Below, in pieces: positions 6,750 to 13,355 of a DNA stretch of 13,355 nucleotides (positions are counted from its first letter, which is position 1; every line of letters begins with the position of its first letter). The notes beneath the pieces were generated by a model. That model saw only the letters and a program-made list of their open reading frames with translations. It had not been told where the DNA came from and searched no databases. The stretch is from JBGSYJ01 sp041750915 (GTDB lineage Bacteria > Acidobacteriota > Thermoanaerobaculia > Gp7-AA8). The position numbers were made by a program, and so were the translations under genes. The DNA is taken from NCBI GenBank assembly GCA_041750915.1, contig JBGSYJ010000398.1, forward strand, positions 1 through 13,355, read 5' to 3'.

Positions 6750-9700
6750 ATGATCTCAGTGCTTCGAATGCTGATCCTTGCGGCGTTGCTGGCTTCGTCT
6801 GCAGCTGCCTCCGACGAGTATCTCCGTATCATCCCGGAAGCGCCTGATTCCGACGATACGATAGTGGCCGAGATGGGAGGAGTGTGGAACAACAGCTGCG
6901 TGCCGCGGGATCCTTCCGTGACACGGGTCGGTAACACAATCAAGGTGCAGCTCGATCGAACAATGGGCTTCTGCTTCCAGGTCTTCACATCCTGGAGTGA
7001 AACGGTGAATCTCGGCAAGCTCGATCCAGGTCTCTACCGTCTCGAGGTAACCATCGCTGGGGATTCCACGTCGCGACCGGAGTTCACGCTAATGTTCTCG
7101 GTCACCGATGCCACACCACCGCCGCCCTGCGCGCAGCCAGCCATCATGACCGAGCCGCTGGACGTGAGTTCTGCCGGAGGCGTCGTGACTCTGACCGTCG
7201 CTGCGAGCGGCACGGCACCGTTGCAGTATCAATGGTACAGAGGAAGCCGGGGCGACACGGCAAACCCGATCGGCGGAGCCGTGTCCGCTTCGGTGATCAC
7301 ACCTCCGTTCGCCTCGGGCCAGACGACTGCCCGCTACTGGGTTCGTGTGATCAACGCATGCGGACAAGCTGATAGCCGCACAGCCGTGGTATCGCTAACC
7401 GATCCGTGTGCATCAGTGCCGCTCGAGGCGGTTGCATTCGAATACAGAGGCGCCATTTCCGGCTGTGCCCCGGGAGCGGTGAGCTGCCTTCCAGGCGAGC
7501 TGATTCGATTCACTCCGGAGCTGTTCGTGAACGGTTCCCTCTCCTGTCTTGACCGTATCGTGGAGAGCAGCACGTTCGACTGGAACTTTGGTGACGGCCG
7601 GATCTCGAGCGAGAGAAGCCCTTCGCACGCGTTTTCCGGAAATGGGCCGTACACAGTCACTCTCACAGTGACGCACGCGAGCGGCCAGAGGCAGGCCACG
7701 CAGCGGTTCGAGTTTGCTCCACAGGTCGTGATCACCGGATTTCCGGCGGCGATTGTCGGCTCGACCGGGGGAGGCGATACGACTTCCTACACGTTGCGCA
7801 ACGTTGGCGGAACGTCCACAACGGTGAATCTTTCGCGGCAGGGAACATTCTTCTCGCAGAGCCCTGAGTCGTTCACACTCGCGCCGGGCTCCTCCCGGCA
7901 GATCACCATCACATCCCTGCCCGTGCCCGAGGGGCGCAGCGAAGGAAGGTCGATCGTCTCGGGACAGGGCGTCCCGGCAGGAACCTTCGCACCGATCATC
8001 ATTTTTGCCGTGGCCCCGCCCATCGGCAACGTCGTCGGCGTCACGATCACCACCCGTGTGGATGTGAGCTCACCGGTTGGTGCACCGATCGTAACGGGGA
8101 CTGCGTCCTTCACCAACTCTGGCACCGCGACCTTGACAGGCGTGCTCGCGGCGGATGTGCCGTGGCTGATTCCCTCCCCGGACATTGTGAGCATTGCTCC
8201 AGGCCAGGTCAGGGAAGTCTCTTTCACCATCGATCCTGGTCTGCGGCCGGACGGCGGCGGCATCGGAACTTACGTCGCGGAGCTCTCACTCGTTTACCGT
8301 CTCGGTACGGGCCAGATCAGCAAGCAATCCGATGCCGACTCCTCGACTCGACCGACGGCAGGAACGGGCTCGGCCTCGACCAGCGCTACGGTCTCCCATA
8401 CTGCTTCTGCAGCAGCTCCCGCAGGCGTTGCTCCGCCCCTTCGGGAGGGCGAGGTCGCGATCTTCCTTCCAGGGATCGCGCACGTGCCGGGAAGCGTGGG
8501 GGTCTTCAAGTCCGACCTTACGCTGACGAACCTTACTTCGCGGCTCCTTTCCAGGCTGCAGATGTACTTCAAACCAGCGGGTACATCGTCTCCGCGCGGA
8601 ACCGCCCCCTTCGATATCCGATCGGGCGATCAGATCAGCTTTGCCGACATCGCACAGTCATCATTCCAGAACACCTCTGAAGTCGGCTCTCTCCAGGTTC
8701 GTGGGGCCACCGTCGGTTCGATATCAGCGAGCGCCACGGTGTTCAATTCGAGCAATCCGGCCGGCAGCTACGGAACGACGATTCCCGCATTTCGCTCGGA
8801 TCGTTCTGCGGGGCCAGGTGAGCGGATCTACCTCGCCGGAATCACGAGCTCTGCTGACACGCACACGAATGTCTACCTTCAGGAGGCGTCAGGTTTGCCG
8901 GCCACGGCCACGGTCGAGTTTTTCAGCGCCCAGGGAGTGAGCCTCGGGAGCCGAACGGAAGGCGTCGAAGCATTTGGTCTCCGACAATTGAACTCGTCCG
9001 CGCCTGTGGGCGCCGTCTCCGCCGTCGTCACCACCACGCCGGAGTCCGTCGGGAGGCTACTGGCCTATGCGACACCGGTGGACAGGGCAAGCGGCGATAC
9101 GTGGGCGGTTGCCGACTGGTCGAAGCACTACGGATACGATCCCGCGGGACCGGTGCTGATACCGGTGGCTGCCGCGCAGGAAGGCGCCAACGACACATAC
9201 TTCCGCACCGACGTAGCGATCATGAACAGAGGGACGGCCGTGGGATCCGGAACGATGCGCTTTCAGTCACGAGGTGGCTCGACGACGGATCGAACGATTG
9301 CGCTGCCGTCTGGCCAGTCGATGATCATCGCCGACGTGCTCGTGAACCTTTTCGGAATCGCTGGAGCTGATGGAGGGTACATTGTATTCACTCCGGACAC
9401 GGGCGCCTTCGCCATTACCAGCCGGACGTACGCGACGGTGGCCGGTCGGCCCGGAACGTTCGGTACCGGAGTCCCGACGCTGGCGCTGAGCTCGGGAATC
9501 TCAGGGGATAGAAGGATCAGATTCGGCGGATTGTCTGATGCGTCAGGCGATTCGGTTCAGGACCGCCGCCCCCACACCTTCAGGACCAACGCGATACTCG
9601 TCGAGACGGCAGGTCAGCCGGTGACTGTCACCGCGACACTCCGTTACACAGCAGGCGGTGTGAACACCACAGCTCAGCCGGTCAAGTCCGTCGACTACAC

Positions 9701-9893
9701 GCTTGGTCCACGGCAGTACATCCAGATCAACCAGATCTCTCACACCCTGCTGGGAGCCGAAACCCGAAGCGCGCTTGGTGATCTCAGCAACATGCAGCTC
9801 GAATTCACGGTGAAGGCGGGTAACGGCGCCGTCGTCGCGCTCACTTCCTCGGTCGACAACGGAACGGGGGACTCGAGTCTCCGCGTGGATTGA
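6750..9893 (+). CDS. Secreted multidomain Ig-like/PKD protein with four C-terminal repeat modules
   Basis: The 1047-residue protein starts with a signal peptide (MISVLRMLILAALLASSAAA, cleavage near residue 20). A small beta domain follows. An Ig-like domain spans about 129-216 (core Trp162, Tyr196). A PKD domain spans about 251-324 with WNFGDG at 278-283. Two domains resembling the ASH/SPD2-Hydin or BACON type lie at about 326-421 and 426-521. A Ser/Thr/Ala-rich linker covers 522-566. Four divergent repeats of about 110-125 residues then begin near 570, 693, 802 and 923. Each opens with a short hydrophobic strand and Gly, then a line of the type FKSDLTLTN / TNVYLQEAS / FRTDVAIMN / FRTNAILVE. 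No catalytic domain, sorting signal or transmembrane anchor is visible. The module resembles C-terminal repeats of large secreted Acidobacteriota proteins, from memory. Adhesion or polymer binding is an inference. The gene is alone between the two Uma2 copies. Confidence 0.9.
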   Translation: MISVLRMLILAALLASSAAASDEYLRIIPEAPDSDDTIVAEMGGVWNNSCVPRDPSVTRVGNTIKVQLDRTMGFCFQVFTSWSETVNLGKLDPGLYRLEVTIAGDSTSRPEFTLMFSVTDATPPPPCAQPAIMTEPLDVSSAGGVVTLTVAASGTAPLQYQWYRGSRGDTANPIGGAVSASVITPPFASGQTTARYWVRVINACGQADSRTAVVSLTDPCASVPLEAVAFEYRGAISGCAPGAVSCLPGELIRFTPELFVNGSLSCLDRIVESSTFDWNFGDGRISSERSPSHAFSGNGPYTVTLTVTHASGQRQATQRFEFAPQVVITGFPAAIVGSTGGGDTTSYTLRNVGGTSTTVNLSRQGTFFSQSPESFTLAPGSSRQITITSLPVPEGRSEGRSIVSGQGVPAGTFAPIIIFAVAPPIGNVVGVTITTRVDVSSPVGAPIVTGTASFTNSGTATLTGVLAADVPWLIPSPDIVSIAPGQVREVSFTIDPGLRPDGGGIGTYVAELSLVYRLGTGQISKQSDADSSTRPTAGTGSASTSATVSHTASAAAPAGVAPPLREGEVAIFLPGIAHVPGSVGVFKSDLTLTNLTSRLLSRLQMYFKPAGTSSPRGTAPFDIRSGDQISFADIAQSSFQNTSEVGSLQVRGATVGSISASATVFNSSNPAGSYGTTIPAFRSDRSAGPGERIYLAGITSSADTHTNVYLQEASGLPATATVEFFSAQGVSLGSRTEGVEAFGLRQLNSSAPVGAVSAVVTTTPESVGRLLAYATPVDRASGDTWAVADWSKHYGYDPAGPVLIPVAAAQEGANDTYFRTDVAIMNRGTAVGSGTMRFQSRGGSTTDRTIALPSGQSMIIADVLVNLFGIAGADGGYIVFTPDTGAFAITSRTYATVAGRPGTFGTGVPTLALSSGISGDRRIRFGGLSDASGDSVQDRRPHTFRTNAILVETAGQPVTVTATLRYTAGGVNTTAQPVKSVDYTLGPRQYIQINQISHTLLGAETRSALGDLSNMQLEFTVKAGNGAVVALTSSVDNGTGDSSLRVD

Positions 9894-9901
9894 GAAGTTA
9901 C

Positions 9902-9925
9902 AATTGCGCAATTCGGAAACCCGAA
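9902..9925. repeat. Overlapping small palindromes upstream of the second Uma2 gene
   Basis: AATTGCGCAATT (9902-9913) is a perfect 12-bp palindrome, overlapped by TTCGG-AAAC-CCGAA (9912-9925). They begin 8 nt after the secreted protein's stop and end 15 nt before the -10-like TAGCAT. They could be an operator for the downstream gene or a weak terminator lacking a U-tract. No equivalent exists before the first Uma2 copy. Confidence 0.4.
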
Positions 9926-9940
9926 CCGCCAGTTCCGAGG

Positions 9941-9946
9941 TAGCAT
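9941..9946 (+). promoter_or_regulatory. Putative leaderless -10 element of the second Uma2 gene
   Basis: TAGCAT is followed by 6 nt and the GTG start at 9953. It is part of the 18-nt string (9933-9950) identical to the one before the first Uma2 gene. No -35 consensus is apparent. Confidence 0.45.
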
Positions 9947-9952
9947 TCTCTT

Positions 9953-10504
9953 GTGACCGTCAAAACTACTGCGACGTACGCCGATCTTCTGAAAGTCCCC
10001 GATCAAAAGGTCGCTGAAATCGTCACAGGCGAGCTTTTTGCCTCGCCTCGTCCGCGCATCCGGCATGCGAGAGTGGGCATGGCCCTGAGTAGCGCACTCT
10101 ACGATGCCTTCGATCGCGGAGCGAGCGGCCCGGGAGGTTGGTGGATCCTCTACGAACCCGAGCTCCATCTCGGCAATGACATCCTCGTGCCGGACATCGC
10201 CGCATGGAATCGTGAAAACCTTCCCGCGCTGCCAGACGAACCCGCGTTCACGATCGCTCCCGACTGGGTTTGCGAAATTCTCTCCCCTTCCACTTTCGAG
10301 CTCGACCGTCAACGGAAAGGCCCGGCCTATGCCCATCACAAAGTGACGTGGCTCTGGCTGATCGATCCCGCCGACCGCACGCTCGAAGTCTTCCGCCGCG
10401 AAGGCCAGAGGTGGGCGAAGATCGAATCTCATCAAGCCGGAGATCGCATACACGCCGAGCCTTTCGATGTCGCAGAAATCGACCTGTCGCTTCTCTGGCC
10501 GTGA
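9953..10504 (+). CDS. Uma2 family putative PD-(D/E)XK endonuclease, copy 2
   Basis: This 183-residue paralogue of the protein at 5996-6547 has the same length and about 138 of 183 identical residues by hand count. The best conserved stretches are FASPRPRIRHARVG, the GPGGWWILYEPELHLG block, DWVCEILSPSTFELD and LDLSLLWP/IDLSLLWP. The putative catalytic Asp (VPDI), Glu (EILSP) and Lys (QRKGPAY) are all kept. Differences are concentrated in the first 18 residues and around residues 84-92. The start codon is GTG, inferred from exact alignment with the ATG of copy 1 and from the shared upstream string. The gene ends 10 bp from the stop of the convergent small partner gene. Many silent changes relative to copy 1 indicate an old duplication rather than a recent one. 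Function is unknown beyond the fold family. Confidence 0.9.
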   Translation: MTVKTTATYADLLKVPDQKVAEIVTGELFASPRPRIRHARVGMALSSALYDAFDRGASGPGGWWILYEPELHLGNDILVPDIAAWNRENLPALPDEPAFTIAPDWVCEILSPSTFELDRQRKGPAYAHHKVTWLWLIDPADRTLEVFRREGQRWAKIESHQAGDRIHAEPFDVAEIDLSLLWP

Positions 10505-10514
10505 ATGCGCACGA

Positions 10515-10721
10515 TCAGCCTCGCTCGAGTGCTTCGCGAGCGGTGTTCGCCTCTTCAATCGAGCGAAATTTCCTTACGCCGCGCGGGCTCACTCGTGGAT
10601 TCAGCGCTGATGCGAGCCTCCACAAATATCGCATCTGTCGGACGATCGCAGGATCGCCTGGAGGGAGCCATGGGGCGGCCTGTTTCATTTCCTCGATCGA
10701 GCGGAATCTTCGCACCGGCAT
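10515..10721 (-). CDS. Small 68-residue partner protein with twin FRSIEE motifs
   Basis: The protein is short and contains the same nine-residue motif twice, VRRFRSIEE at 3-11 and VRKFRSIEE at 49-57, each followed by a helix-like segment. Between them lies PWLPPGDPAIVRQMRYLWRL, which is probably helical. From memory, similar small proteins ('RxxRSxEEM', 'PGDPxxxRxxxxLW', then 'xHRSIEEMN') are common next to small nucleotidyltransferase genes, but I know of no assigned function. It directly follows the nucleotidyltransferase: its ATG is 3 nt after that gene's TGA. Its Shine-Dalgarno GAGGA (10729-10733) lies inside the last codons of that gene, so the two are co-translated. Antitoxin or specificity partner is an inference from context. 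The overlapping plus-strand frame is a shadow. Confidence 0.75.
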   Translation of the reverse strand: MPVRRFRSIEEMKQAAPWLPPGDPAIVRQMRYLWRLASALNPRVSPRGVRKFRSIEEANTAREALERG

Positions 10722-10724
10722 CCT

Positions 10725-11192
10725 TCAATCCTCAAATCCGAAGCGTGTCCGGAGTGCTTTTGCATCAGAACGATCCTTTGGCCGGACCGTGTCGCGCTTC
10801 ATTTCGTAGAGAGTCTTTGCAGTGACCACACGGATTGGGACGTCTCCGATCAAGACGATCTCGGATTCGAGATCGTCATAGCGGTAAGCCTCCCCCAGCC
10901 GCGAGAGCAGGTCGATCGTGAACTCCTCCTCAGGGGGTCCGTACTGGATCGCGGGATAGCTTCCTCCCAGATCCTCGGCTGTGATCTGTTCAATCTCGGG
11001 ATCGTCCCACACGGATCGAAGCGCGCTCCTCAGCCGGGCGATATTGTCAGGCGCGGGGTCGACGAAGAGGTCGACATCCACGGTTGCCCGGACGATGCCA
11101 TGTGCGCCGAGCGCAATCCCGCCGAAGACGACGTAGTCGACTTTCTGATCGTTCATCGCGCGAAAGAGCGCCAGTACTTTTTCGAAGTCCAT
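10725..11192 (-). CDS. Small nucleotidyltransferase (AbiEii/DUF6036-like)
   Basis: The 155-residue protein has the nucleotidyltransferase fold signature YVVFGGIALGAHGIVRATVDVDL at about 20-42: GG, then the Asp-x-Asp pair that binds metal. A third acidic residue is probably in FTIDLLSRL. A terminal TLYEMKRDTVRPKDRSDAKAL segment is typical of AbiEii-like and related proteins that modify or are predicted to modify nucleic acids. The ATG at 11192 is preferred over the upstream ATG at 11318: the extra 42 residues are Arg/Ser/Pro-rich and unlike the family, and MDFEKVLALFRAM is a usual family N-terminus. It has no Shine-Dalgarno sequence but has TAGAGT 7 nt upstream. It forms an operon with the 68-residue protein, and the arrangement suggests a toxin-antitoxin-like pair. 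The substrate is unknown. Confidence 0.85.
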   Translation of the reverse strand: MDFEKVLALFRAMNDQKVDYVVFGGIALGAHGIVRATVDVDLFVDPAPDNIARLRSALRSVWDDPEIEQITAEDLGGSYPAIQYGPPEEEFTIDLLSRLGEAYRYDDLESEIVLIGDVPIRVVTAKTLYEMKRDTVRPKDRSDAKALRTRFGFED

Positions 11193-11199
11193 TGGGGGA

Positions 11200-11205
11200 A
11201 CTCTA
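11200..11205 (-). promoter_or_regulatory. Putative leaderless -10 element of the nucleotidyltransferase operon
   Basis: On the minus strand TAGAGT (TANNNT) is followed by 7 nt (TCCCCCA) and the ATG at 11192. The pyrimidine-rich 7 nt cannot act as a Shine-Dalgarno sequence. The hexamer supports the shorter start of the gene. Confidence 0.4.
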
Positions 11206-11447
11206 CCGCATCGTCGGGAACTTCGAGAGGGATTGTCCCCGGTCGATGGAGGAAACACAACGCCGCCTCGAAGCGACGCTGTCGGACCTGCGAGCCCGCA
11301 TCGAACGGCTCGAATCACCGGCGCATTGACTCGAGATCCCGGATCGAGATGAGAGCCATTCCCTTCGAGCAGGTCTCGGCGGTGCGCCCCTCTCCCGGCG
11401 CGCGCTGATACCTGCGAGTAGTCACAGTCCGGTGAGGCCGCGCGCCA

Positions 11448-11475
11448 CCCTCTCCCCGCTGCGGCGGGGAGAGGG
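11448..11475. repeat. GC-rich 12-bp-stem hairpin repeat
   Basis: The arms CCCTCTCCCCGC (11448-11459) and GCGGGGAGAGGG (11464-11475) are perfectly complementary around a 4-nt loop. From memory, this 'CCCTCTCCCCGC' palindrome is widely dispersed between genes in many GC-rich bacteria. It lies 72-99 bp beyond the carB stop. No U-tract follows on the minus strand, so it is not a canonical terminator, though it could protect the mRNA end. Confidence 0.8.
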
Positions 11476-11517
11476 AAAGGGCCGCGGACAGTGCGCAGGC
11501 AGCAGGGTGGGAGGGTC

Positions 11518-11545
11518 TCAGAACCCAGAACCCAGAACTCAGAAC
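11518..11545. repeat. Tandem 7-nt repeat (YCAGAAC)4
   Basis: Four consecutive copies of YCAGAAC (T, C, C, T in the first position) end 2 nt from the carB stop codon. On the transcript of carB they read GTTCTGR repeated. Confidence 0.8.
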
Positions 11546-11547
11546 TT

Positions 11548-13355
11548 CTACGTGAGTCCGTGCTGTTCCTGGAGGCTCTTCGTTTCGGTCGCGCCGAGGC
11601 GTCCCTCGCGGATGCCTTCGACGCAGGCGGCGACGGCGAAGAGCGTTGTGATGCAGGGGAGGTTGCGCTGGAGCGCAGTCCGGCGGATATACGTGTCGTC
11701 GAAAAATGCGGACTTCCCCATGGGCGTGTTGATGACGAGCGCGATCTCGTTGTTGATCATCAGGTCGACGATGTTCGGGCGGCCTTCGTGGACTTTGAAC
11801 ACGAGTGACGCGGCGACTCCGTTCGCTTCGAGGAAGTCGCGGGTTCCCTTCGTCGCGACGAGCGCGAATCCGAGGTCGGTGAGCTCTTTTGCGAGCTGCA
11901 CGGTCACCGGGCGTTTGTCGTAGTTGTTGACCGAGATGAAGGCGGTTCCGCTCGATGGGAATGCGACGCCGGCTGCAAGAAGTGCTTTGGAGTAGGCCTC
12001 GCCGAATGTCTCGGCGCTGCCCATCACCTCACCGGTCGATTTCATTTCAGGCCCAAGGACCGTGTCCTCCGCTGGGAAGCGATTGAAGGGGAAGACGGGC
12101 GCCTTGACGTAATACATCGGCGGGCGGGGTTCGTGGCGGAGACCGAGCTCGGCAAGCGTCTTGCCAGCCATGACCTGAGCGGCGATCTTGGCGAACGGCA
12201 CACCGGTCGCTTTCGAGACGTAGGGCACGGTTCGCGATGCGCGCGGGTTGACCTCGAGCACGTAGAGCTCGCCGCCGGCGATTGCGTACTGGACGTTCAT
12301 CAGGCCGACGACGTTGAGCGCTTTTGCAAGTTCCACAGTGCGCCGTCGGATTCGGTCCTGGTCCCGCTGCGAGATCATGTACGGCGGGATCACCGTCGTC
12401 GAATCGCCTGAATGAATCCCTGCTTCTTCGATGTGCTGCATCACGCCGGCGATCACGACGTCCGTTCCATCCGATACCGCATCGACGTCGATCTCGAATG
12501 CATTCTCGAGGAATCGATCGACGAGGATCGGCTGCCCGGGCGCGGCTTCGACCGCGTACATCATGTATTGACGCAGCGCGTCGTGATCGAAGACCGTCGC
12601 CATCGCGCGGCCACCGAGAACGTACGACGGGCGGACGACGACGGGGTATCCGATCCTGTCCGCAACGGCATATGCTTCTTCGGCTGTCTTCGCGATGCCG
12701 TGCTCCGGCGAGAGAATGCCGAGGCGGTCGAGCAGTTCGCCGAATCGCTCACGATCCTCGGCGAGGTCGATCGAGTCTGTCGATGTACCCCACATGGGCG
12801 CGCCCGCTTCGCCGAGAGCCTTTGCCAGCTTCAGAGGCGTCTGTCCGCCGAACTGCACGATGACGCCTGCGGGCTTTTCGATCTCGATGATCTCGAGCAC
12901 GTCCTCGAGCGTCAGCGGCTCGAAGTAGAGACGGTCGGATGTGTCGTAATCTGTGGAGACTGTCTCAGGGTTGCAGTTCACCATGATGGTCTCGAAGCCG
13001 ATCTCCTGCAGGGCGAACGATGCGTGAACGCAGCAGGTGTCGAACTCGATCCCCTGGCCGATGCGGTTCGGTCCCGACCCGAGGATCATGACTTTTTTGC
13101 GGTCCGTCGGCTCTGCTTCGCATTCGGTCTCGTAGGTCGAGTAGAGGTACGGGGTCGACGCGGTGAACTCGGCCGCGCAGGTGTCGACGCGCTTGTAGAC
13201 GGGACGGACGCCGAGTCGGTGACGGAGCGCGCGGATCGAGGCTTCGTCGGTGCCCGTCAGGTCGGCGATCTGTCTGTCGGAGAAGCCTTCGCGTTTCCAG
13301 CGGAGGAGGCTGGACTTTTCGTCGTAGGGGCGGCCCGCAGGCCGCCCGACACAGT
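11548..13355 (-). CDS. carB: Carbamoyl-phosphate synthase large subunit, C-terminal part (5' end off window)
   Basis: The frame stays open from the window edge, giving 601 visible codons of an enzyme of about 1,070-1,090 residues. CarB makes carbamoyl phosphate from bicarbonate, ATP and ammonia (delivered by CarA from glutamine) for pyrimidine and arginine synthesis. Visible first is the end of the oligomerisation domain, WKREGFSDRQIADLTG then RPVYKRVDTCAAEF. Next is the second synthetase half, starting at ILGSGPNRIGQGIEFD, with VVRPSYVLGGRAM and the metal-site VLEVNPRASRT. Last is the allosteric MGS-like domain with KVHEGRPNIVDL and LVINTPMGKS. The ATG at 13089 is internal, since upstream codons match the family. 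The outermost codons (about 13326-13353) read CVGRPAGRPYD and coincide with a palindromic repeat; this Gly/Arg/Pro stretch is unusual for CarB. carA is not in the window. Confidence 0.95.
   Translation of the reverse strand, partial: CVGRPAGRPYDEKSSLLRWKREGFSDRQIADLTGTDEASIRALRHRLGVRPVYKRVDTCAAEFTASTPYLYSTYETECEAEPTDRKKVMILGSGPNRIGQGIEFDTCCVHASFALQEIGFETIMVNCNPETVSTDYDTSDRLYFEPLTLEDVLEIIEIEKPAGVIVQFGGQTPLKLAKALGEAGAPMWGTSTDSIDLAEDRERFGELLDRLGILSPEHGIAKTAEEAYAVADRIGYPVVVRPSYVLGGRAMATVFDHDALRQYMMYAVEAAPGQPILVDRFLENAFEIDVDAVSDGTDVVIAGVMQHIEEAGIHSGDSTTVIPPYMISQRDQDRIRRRTVELAKALNVVGLMNVQYAIAGGELYVLEVNPRASRTVPYVSKATGVPFAKIAAQVMAGKTLAELGLRHEPRPPMYYVKAPVFPFNRFPAEDTVLGPEMKSTGEVMGSAETFGEAYSKALLAAGVAFPSSGTAFISVNNYDKRPVTVQLAKELTDLGFALVATKGTRDFLEANGVAASLVFKVHEGRPNIVDLMINNEIALVINTPMGKSAFFDDTYIRRTALQRNLPCITTLFAVAACVEGIREGRLGATETKSLQEQHGLT
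13328..13347. repeat. REP-like palindrome lying within the carB frame
   Basis: The arms GGGCGGCC (13328-13335) and GGCCGCCC (13340-13347) surround a CGCA loop, flanked by GTAG on the left and GACACAG on the right. From memory, sequences of the type 'TCGGGCGGCCTGCGGGCCGCCC' flanked by CTACG are dispersed intergenic repeats in GC-rich genomes. Here the element is in the open carB frame and encodes Gly-Arg-Pro-Ala-Gly-Arg-Pro. Confidence 0.6.

Larger units (their letters stand above)
11193..11547. other. Intergenic region between the nucleotidyltransferase and carB
   Basis: This 355-bp region holds the putative promoter of the nucleotidyltransferase at its left end, a strong GC-rich hairpin (11448-11475) and a 7-nt tandem repeat just after the carB stop. 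A 27-codon plus-strand frame with a coiled-coil-like sequence (11246-11329) is present but not convincing as a gene. I see nothing else. Confidence 0.7.

Noticed and set aside
9740..10558. 272-codon minus-strand frame opposite the second Uma2 gene
   Set aside because: It is antisense to a conserved Uma2 gene with intact motifs and also overlaps the end of the secreted protein gene; it is a shadow frame. A similar shadow occurs opposite copy 1.
10505..10825. 106-codon plus-strand frame after the second Uma2 gene
   Set aside because: It is opposite the 68-residue protein, which has a family-like motif pattern, a Shine-Dalgarno sequence and operon context. The plus frame is Ser/Arg-rich with no features.
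11193..11318. Upstream ATG extension of the nucleotidyltransferase (42 extra residues)
   Set aside because: The extension is low-complexity Arg/Ser/Pro/Gly sequence unlike the family. It has no Shine-Dalgarno sequence, and the -10-like TAGAGT supports the ATG at 11192.
11246..11329. 27-codon plus-strand frame with a coiled-coil-like sequence (MEETQRRLEATLSDLRARIERL)
   Set aside because: It has no proper Shine-Dalgarno sequence, is very short and lies upstream of the minus-strand nucleotidyltransferase start. Its charged heptad-like composition may be chance in GC-rich DNA or the relic of a lost gene.

Overview
The window is GC-rich bacterial DNA with ordinary housekeeping genes, accessory genes and several unrelated palindromic or tandem repeats. 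It most resembles Acidobacteriota, perhaps the Thermoanaerobaculia/Vicinamibacteria side. That is an inference from three things: the C-terminal repeat modules of the large secreted protein (lines such as 'FLPGIAHVPG' followed by 'FKSDLTLTN'), the type of intergenic palindromes, and the paired nucleotidyltransferase plus tiny partner. No rRNA or other decisive marker is present.

Layout. 26-1369 (+) is glmM (phosphoglucosamine mutase). A 231-bp gap follows, holding an 80-nt near-perfect palindrome and an extended -10 promoter. 1601-2767 (+) is a histone-H1-like Lys/Ala/Pro-rich protein fused to an unrecognised C-terminal domain. 2768-3144 is a convergent gap filled with hexanucleotide repeats in inverted orientation. 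3145-5817 (-) is ppc (phosphoenolpyruvate carboxylase). The divergent gap 5818-5995 holds overlapping palindromes. 5996-6547 and 9953-10504 (+) are two paralogous Uma2-family putative nucleases, roughly 75% identical in protein. They bracket 6750-9893 (+), a 1047-residue secreted protein with Ig-like, PKD and repeated beta modules. 10515-11192 (-) is a two-gene operon of a small nucleotidyltransferase and a 68-residue partner, which looks like a toxin-antitoxin-type pair. 11193-11547 is a gap with a strong hairpin and a 7-nt tandem repeat. 11548-13355 (-) is the C-terminal 601 codons of carB, running off the right edge.

Functionally, glmM (cell-wall UDP-GlcNAc supply), ppc (anaplerotic oxaloacetate) and carB (carbamoyl phosphate for pyrimidines and arginine) are unrelated core metabolism. 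The segment from about 5976 to 11192 is the accessory part. Both Uma2 copies share 18 nt upstream and about 19 nt downstream. The downstream part encodes the last codons of the 68-residue partner gene, so the left copy carries a relic of that gene.

The most general pattern I see concerns translation starts. Five genes lack a convincing Shine-Dalgarno sequence and instead have a TANNNT (-10-like) hexamer 6-7 nt before the start codon, as expected for leaderless transcripts. Three other genes have normal Shine-Dalgarno sequences. The other notable features are a palindrome lying in frame inside carB and the twin 'VR(R/K)FRSIEE' motifs of the 68-residue protein.
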